Both the position numbers and the translations under genes were made by a program. Positions 28,419 to 37,126 of a stretch of 64,000 bases of DNA are shown here, piece after piece. This DNA is from Paraburkholderia polaris (GTDB taxonomy: Bacteria > Pseudomonadota > Gammaproteobacteria > Burkholderiales > Burkholderiaceae). Position 1 is the stretch's first letter; each line of letters starts with the position of its first letter. The notes beneath the pieces were generated by a model. The model did not search any database, was not told the DNA's origin, and saw only the letters and a list, made by a program, of their open reading frames with translations. Where the stretch lies: positions 62,001-126,000 of the forward strand of contig NZ_JABBGJ010000006.1 of the NCBI RefSeq assembly GCF_012927345.1, in the 5' to 3' direction.

Positions 28419-28991
28419 CTAAAGCGGGCGGATGCCGTACCAGATTAAGGCCGGCACTTCACGCACAATCGAATAGAGATCACGCACCTCCCAGAAAACG
28501 GGATACGCACCACTAACCTCACGCACACCAAAGCGCTTCAGCGCGAACATCGCCCTCGGAATATGAAAATACTGCGTCACTACCAACGCACTCGACAACC
28601 CTCGATTCCGCATGAAGGCGCTTGCGTTACGCGCGGTAGACCAAGTGTCGTTTCCCGCACGATCAACCACGATGTTGTCGGACGGAATACCACGACGCAC
28701 AAGATAGGCGTGCATCGCTAGCGCTTCGTCGGTACCGGATGCATCAATGCCGCCGCTCACAAGAACGAGTTTGCATTGCCGTTGCTCATAGCACTGATAG
28801 GCTTTCTCCAGCCTTGCCGCCAACCTCGGCGACGGACTACCATCGGCATATACCGTGTTTCCCAGCACGATGGCGATGTCTGCCGGGCGCGGCAGGGAAA
28901 ATAGGGCGGCCGAAGCCAGCACTACCCCCGAAAACAACCATAAGTAAGCAATGGTCCTCAAAAAGGCGCAAATGAAAATCTTTACAGGCAT
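28419..28991 (-). CDS. YdcF/SanA-type DUF218 membrane protein
   Basis: A 190-residue protein with one N-terminal membrane helix (about residues 7-30) followed by a DUF218 domain. Family landmarks are DIAIVLGNTVYADG, LVLVSGGIDASGTDEA, DRAGNDTWSTARNA and TQYFHIPRAMFAL. Relatives (SanA, YdcF, ElyC) affect envelope integrity or peptidoglycan precursor metabolism; no activity is proven for this one. The ATG at 28991 overlaps, head to head, the start region of the small exported-protein gene at 28972 on the other strand by 20 bases. Confidence 0.82.
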   Translation of the reverse strand: MPVKIFICAFLRTIAYLWLFSGVVLASAALFSLPRPADIAIVLGNTVYADGSPSPRLAARLEKAYQCYEQRQCKLVLVSGGIDASGTDEALAMHAYLVRRGIPSDNIVVDRAGNDTWSTARNASAFMRNRGLSSALVVTQYFHIPRAMFALKRFGVREVSGAYPVFWEVRDLYSIVREVPALIWYGIRPL

Positions 28992-29295
28992 CTGTTCCGT
29001 TATCGTTCTCGCGTGGCTCTTCGTTACCACCAGCGTACCGCGTGCCCCAGTCGTCCAGCCGTGTACGCAAGAGTGGTTTTCATATCTGGACAGTCACTAC
29101 TTCGATATATCTGATGGGGAAGGGCATGGGCCCGACTTGGGCAACAGTGAATGGGTCAACGCATTTGAGGAAAAAGCCAAGCTGCTCGTGACGAATGGTC
29201 TTCCAAAACAGCAACGCTGCCAGCTAATTCAAGGCCAGCTTGAGCGCCGCACCTACGTCATTAACGAACAGCTTGGCTGGACATTCTTACTTTGA
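28972..29295 (+). CDS. Small exported protein, candidate immunity protein
   Basis: A 107-residue protein of unknown family. A short basic start and a hydrophobic stretch (residues 3-22, CSVIVLAWLFV) form a signal peptide or membrane anchor. The mature part is acidic and has two cysteines (QPCTQEW and QQRCQLI). AAGG lies five bases before the ATG at 28972. It is tail-to-tail with the peptidoglycan amidase gene, overlapping it by nine bases, and would place a small protein in the periplasm where that toxin acts. I therefore propose an immunity role by position and topology; there is no homology evidence. Confidence 0.55.
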   Translation: MKIFTGICSVIVLAWLFVTTSVPRAPVVQPCTQEWFSYLDSHYFDISDGEGHGPDLGNSEWVNAFEEKAKLLVTNGLPKQQRCQLIQGQLERRTYVINEQLGWTFLL

Positions 29296-30060
29296 CGGTG
29301 CTCTAAGCCCAAATTTCGCACGCATTTCGTCGACCACCTGCATGCCATACCGACCCGGACATGCCCGCCCCTCGTTACCAGGTGCCAAAAGCTGATATTC
29401 GCGGTGCCCGCCTAACGCAGTGATGTTGAAAAGATCATTCAATGTTGCTATCAAGGCCGACAGGGCATCAACCTGCGCCCTTGTCGGCATCGCATGATCG
29501 AAGGCCACAGCATCTTTCGCGATATCCATCGACCCTTTGAGCTTCTGCCAAAGCGATTTCCGACTGTACTCCTGCTGCCAAGCTTCGCCGGCTTCGGCCA
29601 GATTCTCAAGCAGGACGGTGCCAAGCTTTCCCGTGTTGTCACCTTTCACGTGGGAACCGATAAAACGAATGTCACGGGCTTCAATCACCTCACCAGGGCA
29701 TGAAACGGCATAGTGATAACCAACGTCATCAAACGATTGCCCGTCCATGTCATAGGATTGAACCCTCTTCATTTGTTCGATCGCGCCGTGTCCGTCCACT
29801 GCACACGAATAACTATGCCCTGCGTGGTGAATCACAATATCGCGATAATCCCAGTGTGACGATGTTAGTGTGTTCTTAGGCGGCATTGCGCCCCATGACG
29901 ATCTTTCCAGTAACGTGTAGCCTTTTTGCTTCAACTGCACGATAACTGCCTGTCGCGTCGCAGCCCGGTCGTTGACCTTGATCGAGACAAAATTGTCTTT
30001 GCTGCTGCCAACCATCGTACAAGCCGACGTCCAATGCTCAACGTTGTAATCTGTTGCCAC
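29287..30060 (-). CDS. Peptidoglycan amidase (PGRP/amidase_2), candidate T6SS effector
   Basis: A 257-residue protein with an N-acetylmuramoyl-L-alanine amidase/PGRP domain from about residue 52. The family landmarks ERSSWGAMPP, zinc histidine in VIHHAGHSY, GYHYAVSCPG and the C-terminal GGHREYQ ... ACPGRYG zinc ligands are present. It has no signal peptide. The start is a GTG at 30060 with AAGGA upstream, two bases after the PAAR gene stop; the longer open frame to 30264 is a shadow of the PAAR gene. Coupling to a PAAR spike protein suggests delivery by a type VI secretion system into the periplasm of rivals, where it would cut the peptide from the glycan chain. Confidence 0.8.
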   Translation of the reverse strand: MATDYNVEHWTSACTMVGSSKDNFVSIKVNDRAATRQAVIVQLKQKGYTLLERSSWGAMPPKNTLTSSHWDYRDIVIHHAGHSYSCAVDGHGAIEQMKRVQSYDMDGQSFDDVGYHYAVSCPGEVIEARDIRFIGSHVKGDNTGKLGTVLLENLAEAGEAWQQEYSRKSLWQKLKGSMDIAKDAVAFDHAMPTRAQVDALSALIATLNDLFNITALGGHREYQLLAPGNEGRACPGRYGMQVVDEMRAKFGLRAPSK

Positions 30061-30062
30061 GG

Positions 30063-30644
30063 CTAATTTCCTTGACGGGGTTTCAGGACGCGCTTCGGCG
30101 ACGAAAAGATGACATGAATGTTGAACGGTTGCTCGCCGTTGGTCTCGATCTTCACGTAGCCCTTTCCGTCCGTCTTGCCGGACTGTCTTACACCTCCAAC
30201 ATTGGCAACAAACTCCCGATTGGCTACCGGCTCGCCAGTAACACTGTCCCATACCAAGCACCAACGGGTATGCTTCGCCTCATCTACGGTCTGTTCGACA
30301 GGTATGCCGTTTGTCGCGGCAGGCTTCGCAAGCGGCGCCGCATTGCTCGCGACCGCCGAGCTATCGGTGATGGTGAGAAAGACTCCCGGCTTATTGCCTA
30401 CAAGAACTCTGTTCTTCTTGCACGGACAAAGCACCTGATCGCCGTCAACGACGGCCTTGCGCCCCTTGTCGGATATTCCCTTGCCCGTTCCAAATATCCT
30501 GTGGGTTCCTTTGCAGTTGCCGCAGGTCGCCGCGTCGCCATCCAGCGCGATCCTTTTCCCGTGATCGGTAATCCGAGTTGAGGTGCCCATGACAACGCCG
30601 CCTGTTGTCGTCGGATCGCCGTCCCGTACCGCCGCCTTACGCAT
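30063..30644 (-). CDS. PAAR-domain protein with C-terminal extension
   Basis: A 193-residue protein. Residues 1-90 are a PAAR-type spike-tip domain (MRKAAVRDGDPTTTGGVV, HGKRIALDGDAATCGNC, VVDGDQVLCPCKKN), with cysteine pairs that may hold a metal ion. A linker rich in alanine leads to an 85-residue C-terminal piece with the pattern TGEPVANREFVANVGGVR ... GKTDGKGYVKI, which resembles transthyretin-like or Ig-like adaptor domains. It overlaps the 62-residue gene upstream and is followed at once by the amidase gene. It would cap VgrG and recruit the amidase; no VgrG gene is in this window. Confidence 0.83.
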   Translation of the reverse strand: MRKAAVRDGDPTTTGGVVMGTSTRITDHGKRIALDGDAATCGNCKGTHRIFGTGKGISDKGRKAVVDGDQVLCPCKKNRVLVGNKPGVFLTITDSSAVASNAAPLAKPAATNGIPVEQTVDEAKHTRWCLVWDSVTGEPVANREFVANVGGVRQSGKTDGKGYVKIETNGEQPFNIHVIFSSPKRVLKPRQGN

Positions 30645-30825
30645 GGTCACCCCCTTCGGTCGTGGCGGCGCGCTCGGGCAGCGTATAGGTCGGATCAGAC
30701 AGGCGATGAGTCAGCTCGCTAGAGCAGACCGATACGCCGTGGTCATCCTGCAATGTTTGCGTGATCGTGTCGCCGTTGCTCAGGGGCAAATCAACCGGCG
30801 TGAGCGTTTCGCTTTTCTGCAGCAT
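30637..30825 (-). CDS. 62-residue protein upstream of PAAR gene, unknown
   Basis: A small open frame with a strong ribosome site (AAGGAG, eight bases before the ATG) that ends eight bases inside the PAAR gene, so it is very likely translated and coupled to it. The sequence starts MLQKSETLTPVDLPLSNGD and has no membrane segment or known domain that I can name. As the first gene of a PAAR-amidase operon it could be a chaperone or regulatory peptide for the effector, but that is position only. Confidence 0.6.
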   Translation of the reverse strand: MLQKSETLTPVDLPLSNGDTITQTLQDDHGVSVCSSELTHRLSDPTYTLPERAATTEGGDHA

Positions 30826-31266
30826 GCTGGAGTCTCCTTCTGGATCGGGCCGCTTATATTGATACCGCTAGGGTCCAACGGACAGGGGGCGTCACGGCCC
30901 TGAATACGCCACCCCAGCATGTACCCTCCTCAATATTGCCGTGTGGGGATATCAGAGCCGTCCGAAAAGCAAAGCAGCACTTCAATGGTTTTGAGGCCTC
31001 TTAAGCCGGGTAAGTACGCACTCCTTCACTGCACAGCTGCCGGATTTACGTCACCTTCCCTTGATCACGAAAGCTTCACGGTTCTTGGCCCACTCGCCCT
31101 GATCGGTAACGCCTTCTATCCGGTTCTTGTTCATCGGCTCGCAGTTTCGCTCCACCCTTCCGCCCCTCGCTCGGTCACCTCCCACGCAGTTGCGCTTCGC
31201 TCGCTGTGATCAACTCGCGGCGAGGCTTGTGCCCACAAGAGTCCGCCGATGCTGCGCGCACAAACA
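30826..31266. other. Intergenic region, possible gene remnant
   Basis: Upstream of the PAAR operon; it should contain that operon's promoter on the minus strand. A 27-codon minus-strand frame at 31051-31134 begins MNKNRIEGVTDQGEW, reminiscent of the start of CsbD-type stress proteins, but it stops early and has no clear ribosome site. I see no other coding signal. It may be a decayed small gene. Confidence 0.3.
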
Positions 31267-31300
31267 AAAATCCCATAATGCCTTGACATTACGGGATTTT
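31267..31300. terminator. Intrinsic terminator downstream of the permease gene
   Basis: AAAATCCCATAATG and CATTACGGGATTTT form a 14-base-pair stem with one mismatch around a six-base loop. On the minus strand the stem runs into a T-rich tail (TTTTTGTTTG), so it should end transcription of the amino-acid operon whose last gene stops at 31341. The plus-strand side also ends in T residues. Confidence 0.8.
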
Positions 31301-31340
31301 CTAAAAGCAATTGGCGGACGTTGCGGTGCAGGAACTCAGA

Positions 31341-32744
31341 TCAGGCGCTCGCAGCCTCAGACAATCCAGCTTGCGACAGTCGCCTGCGGTAGATCAAATA
31401 CACTGCCGACACGGCAATCAACCAGGGCACACCGACGATCCACGAGATATCCCAGAACTCAGTATCGAGGCCCATGGTGACCAGAATTGCACTCAGCAGG
31501 GCGATACCCGTGATCTGCGCAATCGGAAACAACGGCATGCGGACCGGCAGCTTGCGGCCTTTCCATGCTTGACGGAAGCGCAAGTGCGTCACCAGAATCA
31601 CGATCCACACGAAGATGCCGCCGAACAATGCAATCCCGAACAGATAGTTATAAGCAAGCGGGCTGAAGAAGGACACAGCCGCAGCCAGTAACACACCTGC
31701 GCCGGAGATCAGCGTGGCCACGAGTGGCGTACCGTTCGCCGACAGCGTGCCGATCCAGCGCGGCGCAAAACCACCCCGAGCCAGCGAAAACAGCGTGCGC
31801 GACGACAGGTAGATGTTCGTGTTCATGCTGGACAGCGCCGCCGTGATCACCACGAAATTCATGATGCCCGCCGCGTGCCGGATACCGGCGTGAGCAAACA
31901 GCTTGACGAACGGACTTTGCTGAACCACCTTCGCGCCAGCCTCGGTCCATGGCAGATACGCGACCATGATGCCGAGCGCGAGGATATAGAACAGCGTCAG
32001 GCGCAGGACCATTGAGCGCAGTGCATGCGGGATCGCACGCGACGGGTCCTTGGCCTCCCCCGAAGTCACGGCCACGATCTCCACGCCATAGAACGAAAAG
32101 ATCGCCATCAACACGCCCATCCACACACCATGGAAACCGTGCGGCATGAAACCGCCTGGCAAACCGGTCAGGTTATGCATGCCGACCGCCGCTGTCCCAG
32201 TGCCAAGACCGAAAACGTGCGCGAGACCCACTACGATGAACGCGATGATCGCGACAACCTTGGTCAGGGCGAACCAGTATTCGAACGAACCGAAATTGGT
32301 CACTGATCGGCAATTGACGTAAATCAGCGCGACACCAAAGGCCATTGACCATAGCCACACGGGGATGTCTGGAAACCAGAAGCCCATATAGACGCCCACC
32401 GCAATAGCTTCGCCGCCGACCGCGACCACTTCAATGACCCAATACGTGTAGCGCACCACGAAGCCGACGCCGCGGTTCAGATACATCTCCGCATACGTGC
32501 CGAACGAGCCGGCGGTCGGGTGCGCGACGGCCATCTCCGCCAGGCTGAAGACCATAATGACCGCGATCAACGCCGCGATCGCATAGCTGATCAGGACGCC
32601 TGGACCGGCATAGCCGATCGCTATGCCGCTCCCCATGAAAAGGCCGGTGCCAATCGCGCCGCCAATGCCGATCATTGTGATCTGCCGCTGTGTCAGGGCT
32701 TTATTCAAGCCGCTTTCACGTGAGGTGATGCTTGTCTCTTCCAT
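31341..32744 (-). CDS. Amino-acid permease (APC superfamily, AAT family)
   Basis: A 467-residue inner-membrane amino-acid:proton symporter. The N-terminal motif TMIGIGGAIGTGLFMGSG and the conserved PTAGSFGTYAEMYL and FYGVEIVAVTSGEAKDP segments place it with GabP, AnsP and related permeases. About 12 hydrophobic segments are visible. The ATG at 32744 has AGGAAGG upstream; 24 leader residues of the longer frame are dropped. It is the last gene of a minus-strand group with two PLP enzymes, a porin and an aldolase, so it probably imports the amino acid these enzymes process. Confidence 0.88.
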   Translation of the reverse strand: MEETSITSRESGLNKALTQRQITMIGIGGAIGTGLFMGSGIAIGYAGPGVLISYAIAALIAVIMVFSLAEMAVAHPTAGSFGTYAEMYLNRGVGFVVRYTYWVIEVVAVGGEAIAVGVYMGFWFPDIPVWLWSMAFGVALIYVNCRSVTNFGSFEYWFALTKVVAIIAFIVVGLAHVFGLGTGTAAVGMHNLTGLPGGFMPHGFHGVWMGVLMAIFSFYGVEIVAVTSGEAKDPSRAIPHALRSMVLRLTLFYILALGIMVAYLPWTEAGAKVVQQSPFVKLFAHAGIRHAAGIMNFVVITAALSSMNTNIYLSSRTLFSLARGGFAPRWIGTLSANGTPLVATLISGAGVLLAAAVSFFSPLAYNYLFGIALFGGIFVWIVILVTHLRFRQAWKGRKLPVRMPLFPIAQITGIALLSAILVTMGLDTEFWDISWIVGVPWLIAVSAVYLIYRRRLSQAGLSEAASA

Positions 32745-32781
32745 GTCCTGCCTTCCTTGTTGTAGTCGCGATACGTCAGAT

Positions 32782-33921
32782 TCAGGCTTCAGGTAGCAAT
32801 GCCGATAGCTCGTCAAGCGCCTCGGAGGTCGTCAGTACGCCGGGCGACATGCGCACCGTCGTGCCGCGTGTGTCGACCAGGATGCCGTGCCGCGCGAGCC
32901 CCGCTTCCAGTTCGCGCGGGTCAATCCGCGCAGGCAAGTCGGCCATCACGCTGCCGGCGCGTTGCGCATCGTCGCGCGGCGAGCGCAAGCGATAGCCCTT
33001 CGCGTCGATCAGCGCGATCAACCTGTGCGACAGCGCCAGGTTGTGTTCACGCAGCCCAGCAGCGGCCGGTGACAACCGCCACGCAAGACCGGGCGCGGAC
33101 GCCGCGAACGGTAGAAAGGACGGCGTGCCGCTGTCGAAACGGCGTGCGCCGGCGGCGAGCGAAAAGCGCGTCAAATCCCAGTTGAACGGATCAGGTTGAC
33201 TGAACCAGCCCTGCACCATGGGCTCCAGCTCCGAGTCGAGCAGCGCCGGATTGAGATAGGCGAGCCCGGTGCCGGGCGCGCCGCACAGCCACTTGAGCGT
33301 AGTGCTGGCCACGAAATCGACAGCCGGTTGCGTGACATCAAAATCGAGGATGCCAGCGCCCTGCGTGATGTCGACCGAGATCAGGCTGCCTTGCGCGCGT
33401 GCGTGGGTTGCAAGACGCGTCACATCTGCCCGCTTTGACGCGGTCGAGGTGACCCAGGTGACGATCGCAAGCGCAACATCGTCCCGCCAGCGCGCGATGA
33501 AGGCGTCGTCGCTCACGTAGGACTCGTTTTCCGCGAGCGGCACCGTGTCCAGCGTGAAACCCAGCACCGGCTCAAGCCCACGCAGCATGAAATGCAGACT
33601 CGGAAAACAGTCCGCGGCGATCAGGATCCGGCGCCCGGCCAGACGCCGGCGACCCAGTGCGCCAACGAACTTGGCGAACGCCTCAGTGACGTTTTCAGCG
33701 GCGAATACCGCATCCGCCGGTGCGCCGATCAGTGTGGCCCACTGCTCGAGAACTTGCTGACGCGCGGCCAGCCCGTAGTCCCAACGCTGCAGATCGGGGC
33801 GGCACCAGTTCGACGCGAAGGTATCCAGCGCGGTGCGCACGGCGTCTTCCTGTCCGGGGAACAAGCCGACGGAGTGATACAGCAGCCAGCCTGCCCGACT
33901 GGATTCAGCGGGGTAGTTCAT
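32782..33921 (-). CDS. Class V aminotransferase / kynureninase-like PLP enzyme
   Basis: A 379-residue fold-type I PLP enzyme of class V. The cofactor lysine lies in STTLKWLCGAPGTG, and the aspartate that contacts the pyridine nitrogen is in ISVDITQGAGI. The arrangement and the HSVGLFPGQ start resemble kynureninase and cysteine-desulphurase-like proteins. Substrate is not evident. AAGGA is nine bases before the ATG. It lies between the permease and porin genes in the same orientation. Confidence 0.78.
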   Translation of the reverse strand: MNYPAESSRAGWLLYHSVGLFPGQEDAVRTALDTFASNWCRPDLQRWDYGLAARQQVLEQWATLIGAPADAVFAAENVTEAFAKFVGALGRRRLAGRRILIAADCFPSLHFMLRGLEPVLGFTLDTVPLAENESYVSDDAFIARWRDDVALAIVTWVTSTASKRADVTRLATHARAQGSLISVDITQGAGILDFDVTQPAVDFVASTTLKWLCGAPGTGLAYLNPALLDSELEPMVQGWFSQPDPFNWDLTRFSLAAGARRFDSGTPSFLPFAASAPGLAWRLSPAAAGLREHNLALSHRLIALIDAKGYRLRSPRDDAQRAGSVMADLPARIDPRELEAGLARHGILVDTRGTTVRMSPGVLTTSEALDELSALLPEA

Positions 33922-33954
33922 AAATTACGTTCCTTGCAAAAAAACGGTTCCGCA

Positions 33955-35025
33955 TTAGAAACTGTGGCGGATACCCACGGCCACACCAGTCTGGTTGTCA
34001 TTACCCGGCAATTCGGTGTACGCGCCACCCGTCACGCGGTTGTAGTCGACCGTGCCATAGACCTGAGTGCGCTTCGACAGCGAATATTCAGCCAGCAGCA
34101 CGCCGGTGCAGCGCTTGCCCCCGTTGCCAGAGAAACCGTTGACGTTTTTCATGTCGTCGTAATAGAACGCGCCAGTGATCGCCAGCGCCGGATTAACCTG
34201 ATACATCGCGCCGGTGAAGACTGTCATGTCTCTGTGTGCGTTGGCTGTGAACGAGCCCGTTGTGACCGTGCGAGTCGGATCGTTGAGCGAGCTGTCGACG
34301 AAACCGGTGGCATCACTGCCGCCCATGTAACCGAGGTACAGCGTGGCCGGGCCGATCCCGTAGTGTGCGCCGAGCCCCCACATGCGTTGCACGTTGTTGC
34401 TGAGATCGCGCGCTTGCTGATACGTGCCGCCAACGCTGAGCGTGCCCATGTCATACGAGGTGCGGACGCTCCAGTTGCTGTTCTGGCTCAAACTGCCCGG
34501 CTGCTGGCCGAATCCATAGGTTGCGCCGACATGGAGACCACCGAAGTTGCCTGCATAAGTGGCCGCATTGCTGATGCGGCCGACCGTCATAAAGAACGGC
34601 CACGAGTTGGCCGTGTAGTTGCCGACCGTCAGCGGATCGAACTCGCCGAACAGGTTGAACGCTTCGGTGCCCTGACGACCCAGCGTGACCGTGCCCAACC
34701 TGCCTGATAGACCTACATACGCATAGCGGCCGAAGAGGCTGCCACCCTGATCGAGCTTACCCGTTTCCGGTTCGAAGCCGCTCTCCAGGCGGAACACCGC
34801 TTTGAGGCCGCCGCCGAGGTCCTCGTCACCCTTGATACCCCAACGGCTGTTCGTGATGGCGCCGTTCAATAATTGCACGCTGCTATTGTTGGACGAGTCT
34901 GCGTTGGTCGTGTAGCGCACGCTCTGGTCAACGATGCCGTACAACGTGACGTCGCTTTGCGCCATGGCGCTGCCGGTAAGAGAGGCACCCAGGATCGCGA
35001 TCACAGCGTGAAATTTGCGTTGCAT
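33955..35025 (-). CDS. Outer-membrane porin (Gram-negative porin, Burkholderia type)
   Basis: A 356-residue porin with a cleavable signal peptide (cleavage after SAMA near residue 21) and a mature start QSDVTLYGIVDQSV, the standard opening of burkholderial trimeric porins. GIKGDEDLGGGLKAVFRLE and the terminal phenylalanine in GIRHSF are diagnostic. GGAAGGAG precedes the ATG at 35025. It lies inside the amino-acid catabolic group, so it is likely the matching outer-membrane pore. Confidence 0.93.
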   Translation of the reverse strand: MQRKFHAVIAILGASLTGSAMAQSDVTLYGIVDQSVRYTTNADSSNNSSVQLLNGAITNSRWGIKGDEDLGGGLKAVFRLESGFEPETGKLDQGGSLFGRYAYVGLSGRLGTVTLGRQGTEAFNLFGEFDPLTVGNYTANSWPFFMTVGRISNAATYAGNFGGLHVGATYGFGQQPGSLSQNSNWSVRTSYDMGTLSVGGTYQQARDLSNNVQRMWGLGAHYGIGPATLYLGYMGGSDATGFVDSSLNDPTRTVTTGSFTANAHRDMTVFTGAMYQVNPALAITGAFYYDDMKNVNGFSGNGGKRCTGVLLAEYSLSKRTQVYGTVDYNRVTGGAYTELPGNDNQTGVAVGIRHSF

Positions 35026-35130
35026 ACTGCTCCTTCCTCTTTTCTTTGGTTGAATATCGCTCTCAGCGGCAAGCGCCGGTCTCCTGCGAGCGTGGTACTG
35101 CACTGCAAAATCCTCGCGGCCGTGGCCGCG

Positions 35131-36291
35131 CTAGCGACCGCTGGTCACGAATGTTTCGAGCCGGTCCATTGCCTCGATCAAACTGGCTTCACTGCGCGCG
35201 TAACAGAGGCGAATCTGCTGCGCCGACGTTTCACCGAACGCGATGCCCGGCGCAAGCCCCACACCCGCCTCGCGCACTGCACGCTTGCAGAACTCAAGCG
35301 TGTCGGAAACGCCGTCAACACTGAACATCAAATAGAACGACGCATGGTTCGGCACTACCTCCACGCCGGGCAGCGCGCGTAGACGGTCGAGCGCAATCCG
35401 TTGGCCGACGCGGCAGCGCTCCACGAACGAGCGAACGAATGGTTCGCCCTCGTTAAGGGCGACAACAGCGCCAGCCTGCAGAAATGCCTGGCCGCCGCTC
35501 GTGTTGAACTGGATCAGCTTCTCGAAGGTGTCGAGCATCTGGCGCGGATACACCATCCATCCCATGCGCCAGCCGGTCATGGCCCACGCTTTGGAAAAGC
35601 TGTTGATGACGAAGACGGGATCATCCGGTGTCGCGATCTCCAGCATCGACGCCGCATACGGACGGTCATAGACAATGCGCTGATAAACCTCGTCGGCGAG
35701 GATGGCGATGCCGCGCGAACGCGCGAATTCGAGCAGTTGCCGCTGCTGCCCGTCTTCCAGCATCCAGCCGGTCGGATTGCCCGGCGACGCGTAGTAGATG
35801 GCTCGCGTGCGTGCGTCACATGCGTCGAACAGGCGCTGCAGGTCGAGATGCCAGCCGTCGTCGCCACGGTTGAGCGGCACCTCGCGGACATGGCCACCTG
35901 TCACGGTGACGGCGCGCAGGATGTTGGGCCACGACGGGCTCACGCACACGACGTTGTCGCCCGGTTCAATAATGGCCTGCGCGATGAGCATCACTGCGTT
36001 CATACCGGAACTGGTAACGGCGATGCGCTCGTCTTCGACGGTGACGCCGCACAGTCGCGCGTAATAGCCGCCGATGGCTTCGCGCAGTTCGGGGATGCCG
36101 CGATTCTGCGAGTAAAAGGTGTGACCGGCCGCCAGTGCACGGCTGGCCGCATCGCAGAACGGCTGGGGTGTCGGCAGGTCGCTCTCGCCAGCCCACAGAC
36201 CAATGACGTCGCTGCGTCCAACGCCCAGACGCCATACGTCGATGATCGGCGAATCCGGCATCGACAGGATTGCTTCTCTCGTGATGTTCAT
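35131..36291 (-). CDS. Class I/II aminotransferase (AspC-like)
   Basis: A 386-residue PLP aminotransferase. The substrate-side GLWAGESDLPTP, the YYASPGNPTGW motif, ADEVYQRIVYD and the cofactor lysine in NSFSKAWAMTGWRMGW are intact. The best-known relatives use aspartate, aromatic amino acids or 2-oxoglutarate. GGAGG is seven bases before the ATG at 36291; the N-terminal 30 residues of the longer frame are rejected. It follows the aldolase gene in the operon and may make the 2-oxo acid that the aldolase splits, or the reverse. Confidence 0.88.
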   Translation of the reverse strand: MNITREAILSMPDSPIIDVWRLGVGRSDVIGLWAGESDLPTPQPFCDAASRALAAGHTFYSQNRGIPELREAIGGYYARLCGVTVEDERIAVTSSGMNAVMLIAQAIIEPGDNVVCVSPSWPNILRAVTVTGGHVREVPLNRGDDGWHLDLQRLFDACDARTRAIYYASPGNPTGWMLEDGQQRQLLEFARSRGIAILADEVYQRIVYDRPYAASMLEIATPDDPVFVINSFSKAWAMTGWRMGWMVYPRQMLDTFEKLIQFNTSGGQAFLQAGAVVALNEGEPFVRSFVERCRVGQRIALDRLRALPGVEVVPNHASFYLMFSVDGVSDTLEFCKRAVREAGVGLAPGIAFGETSAQQIRLCYARSEASLIEAMDRLETFVTSGR

Positions 36292-36388
36292 TGGGCCTCC
36301 AACGAATTCGTAAGATGTAAGGGATGGCAGCCGTTCCCGGGCGAAACGCCGCCGTGATTCTGTACAGCGTGGTCGTTCCATTCGTGCG

Positions 36389-37126
36389 TCATCGCGACAC
36401 CTGCTTTAACGCCGACAGAAAACCTTGCTTCACCAGGTCGATGTCGTTGGCGCACACAGCCATCTGGTATCCGTTCGCAAACGCCTGACGTGCGGCGTTT
36501 GCGTCGCCAGTGAAGATGCCGCACGGCAAATCATGCGCCCGCGCTGCACGCAAGATGCGCTCGCAATCGCGGCCAATCTGCTCGGCATCCCCGGTCCCGC
36601 GCGACAGTGACAGATCGCCAGTACCGATGAACAGGTAATCGACACCCGGCACCGCTGCGATGGCCTCGACATTTTCGACGCCGTGGGCAGTCTCGATCAG
36701 CATGCCGACCACCACGTCGCGGTCTGCGGCCAGCATCGCGTCAACGCCAGCCAGCAACGGTCGCACACCACCAGCAGAACGATTACCGAATGGCGGGTAG
36801 CGTCCGGCCGACACCGCGCGCCGCGCGTCCTCGGCAGTCTCGATGAGCGGTACTAGCACTGACGCCGCGCCCGCGTCGAGCGCCTGGGCGATGGCGTGCT
36901 GAGAATTCTCGGCGCAGCGCGCAATGACCGGCAGCCGCGCGCCGGCGACGCCGATCGCCGCCTCCAGCGTGCCGCGTTCCCAAAGGCCGTGCTGAAGATC
37001 GAGCACCAGCGCGCCCGGTTTGGCAAAGGCCGCGAATTCCGCCATGGGCACACTTCCAAGTGCAAGCCATATCAGATCGAGCGGCTGTTTGCTTCGCAGG
37101 GCTCCCTTGAGGGAGTGAAATAACAT
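36389..37126 (-). CDS. HpcH/HpaI-family class II aldolase (GarL-like)
   Basis: A 245-residue metal-dependent aldolase. LVLDLQHGLWERG, the metal ligand glutamate in GMLIETAHGVENVEAI and the aspartate in FIGTGDLSLSRG match 2-dehydro-3-deoxyglucarate and 4-hydroxy-2-oxoheptanedioate aldolases. These split 4-hydroxy-2-oxo acids into pyruvate and an aldehyde. The ATG at 37126 has GAGGAG eight bases upstream. It is the first gene of the minus-strand group that ends with the permease. Confidence 0.87.
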   Translation of the reverse strand: MLFHSLKGALRSKQPLDLIWLALGSVPMAEFAAFAKPGALVLDLQHGLWERGTLEAAIGVAGARLPVIARCAENSQHAIAQALDAGAASVLVPLIETAEDARRAVSAGRYPPFGNRSAGGVRPLLAGVDAMLAADRDVVVGMLIETAHGVENVEAIAAVPGVDYLFIGTGDLSLSRGTGDAEQIGRDCERILRAARAHDLPCGIFTGDANAARQAFANGYQMAVCANDIDLVKQGFLSALKQVSR

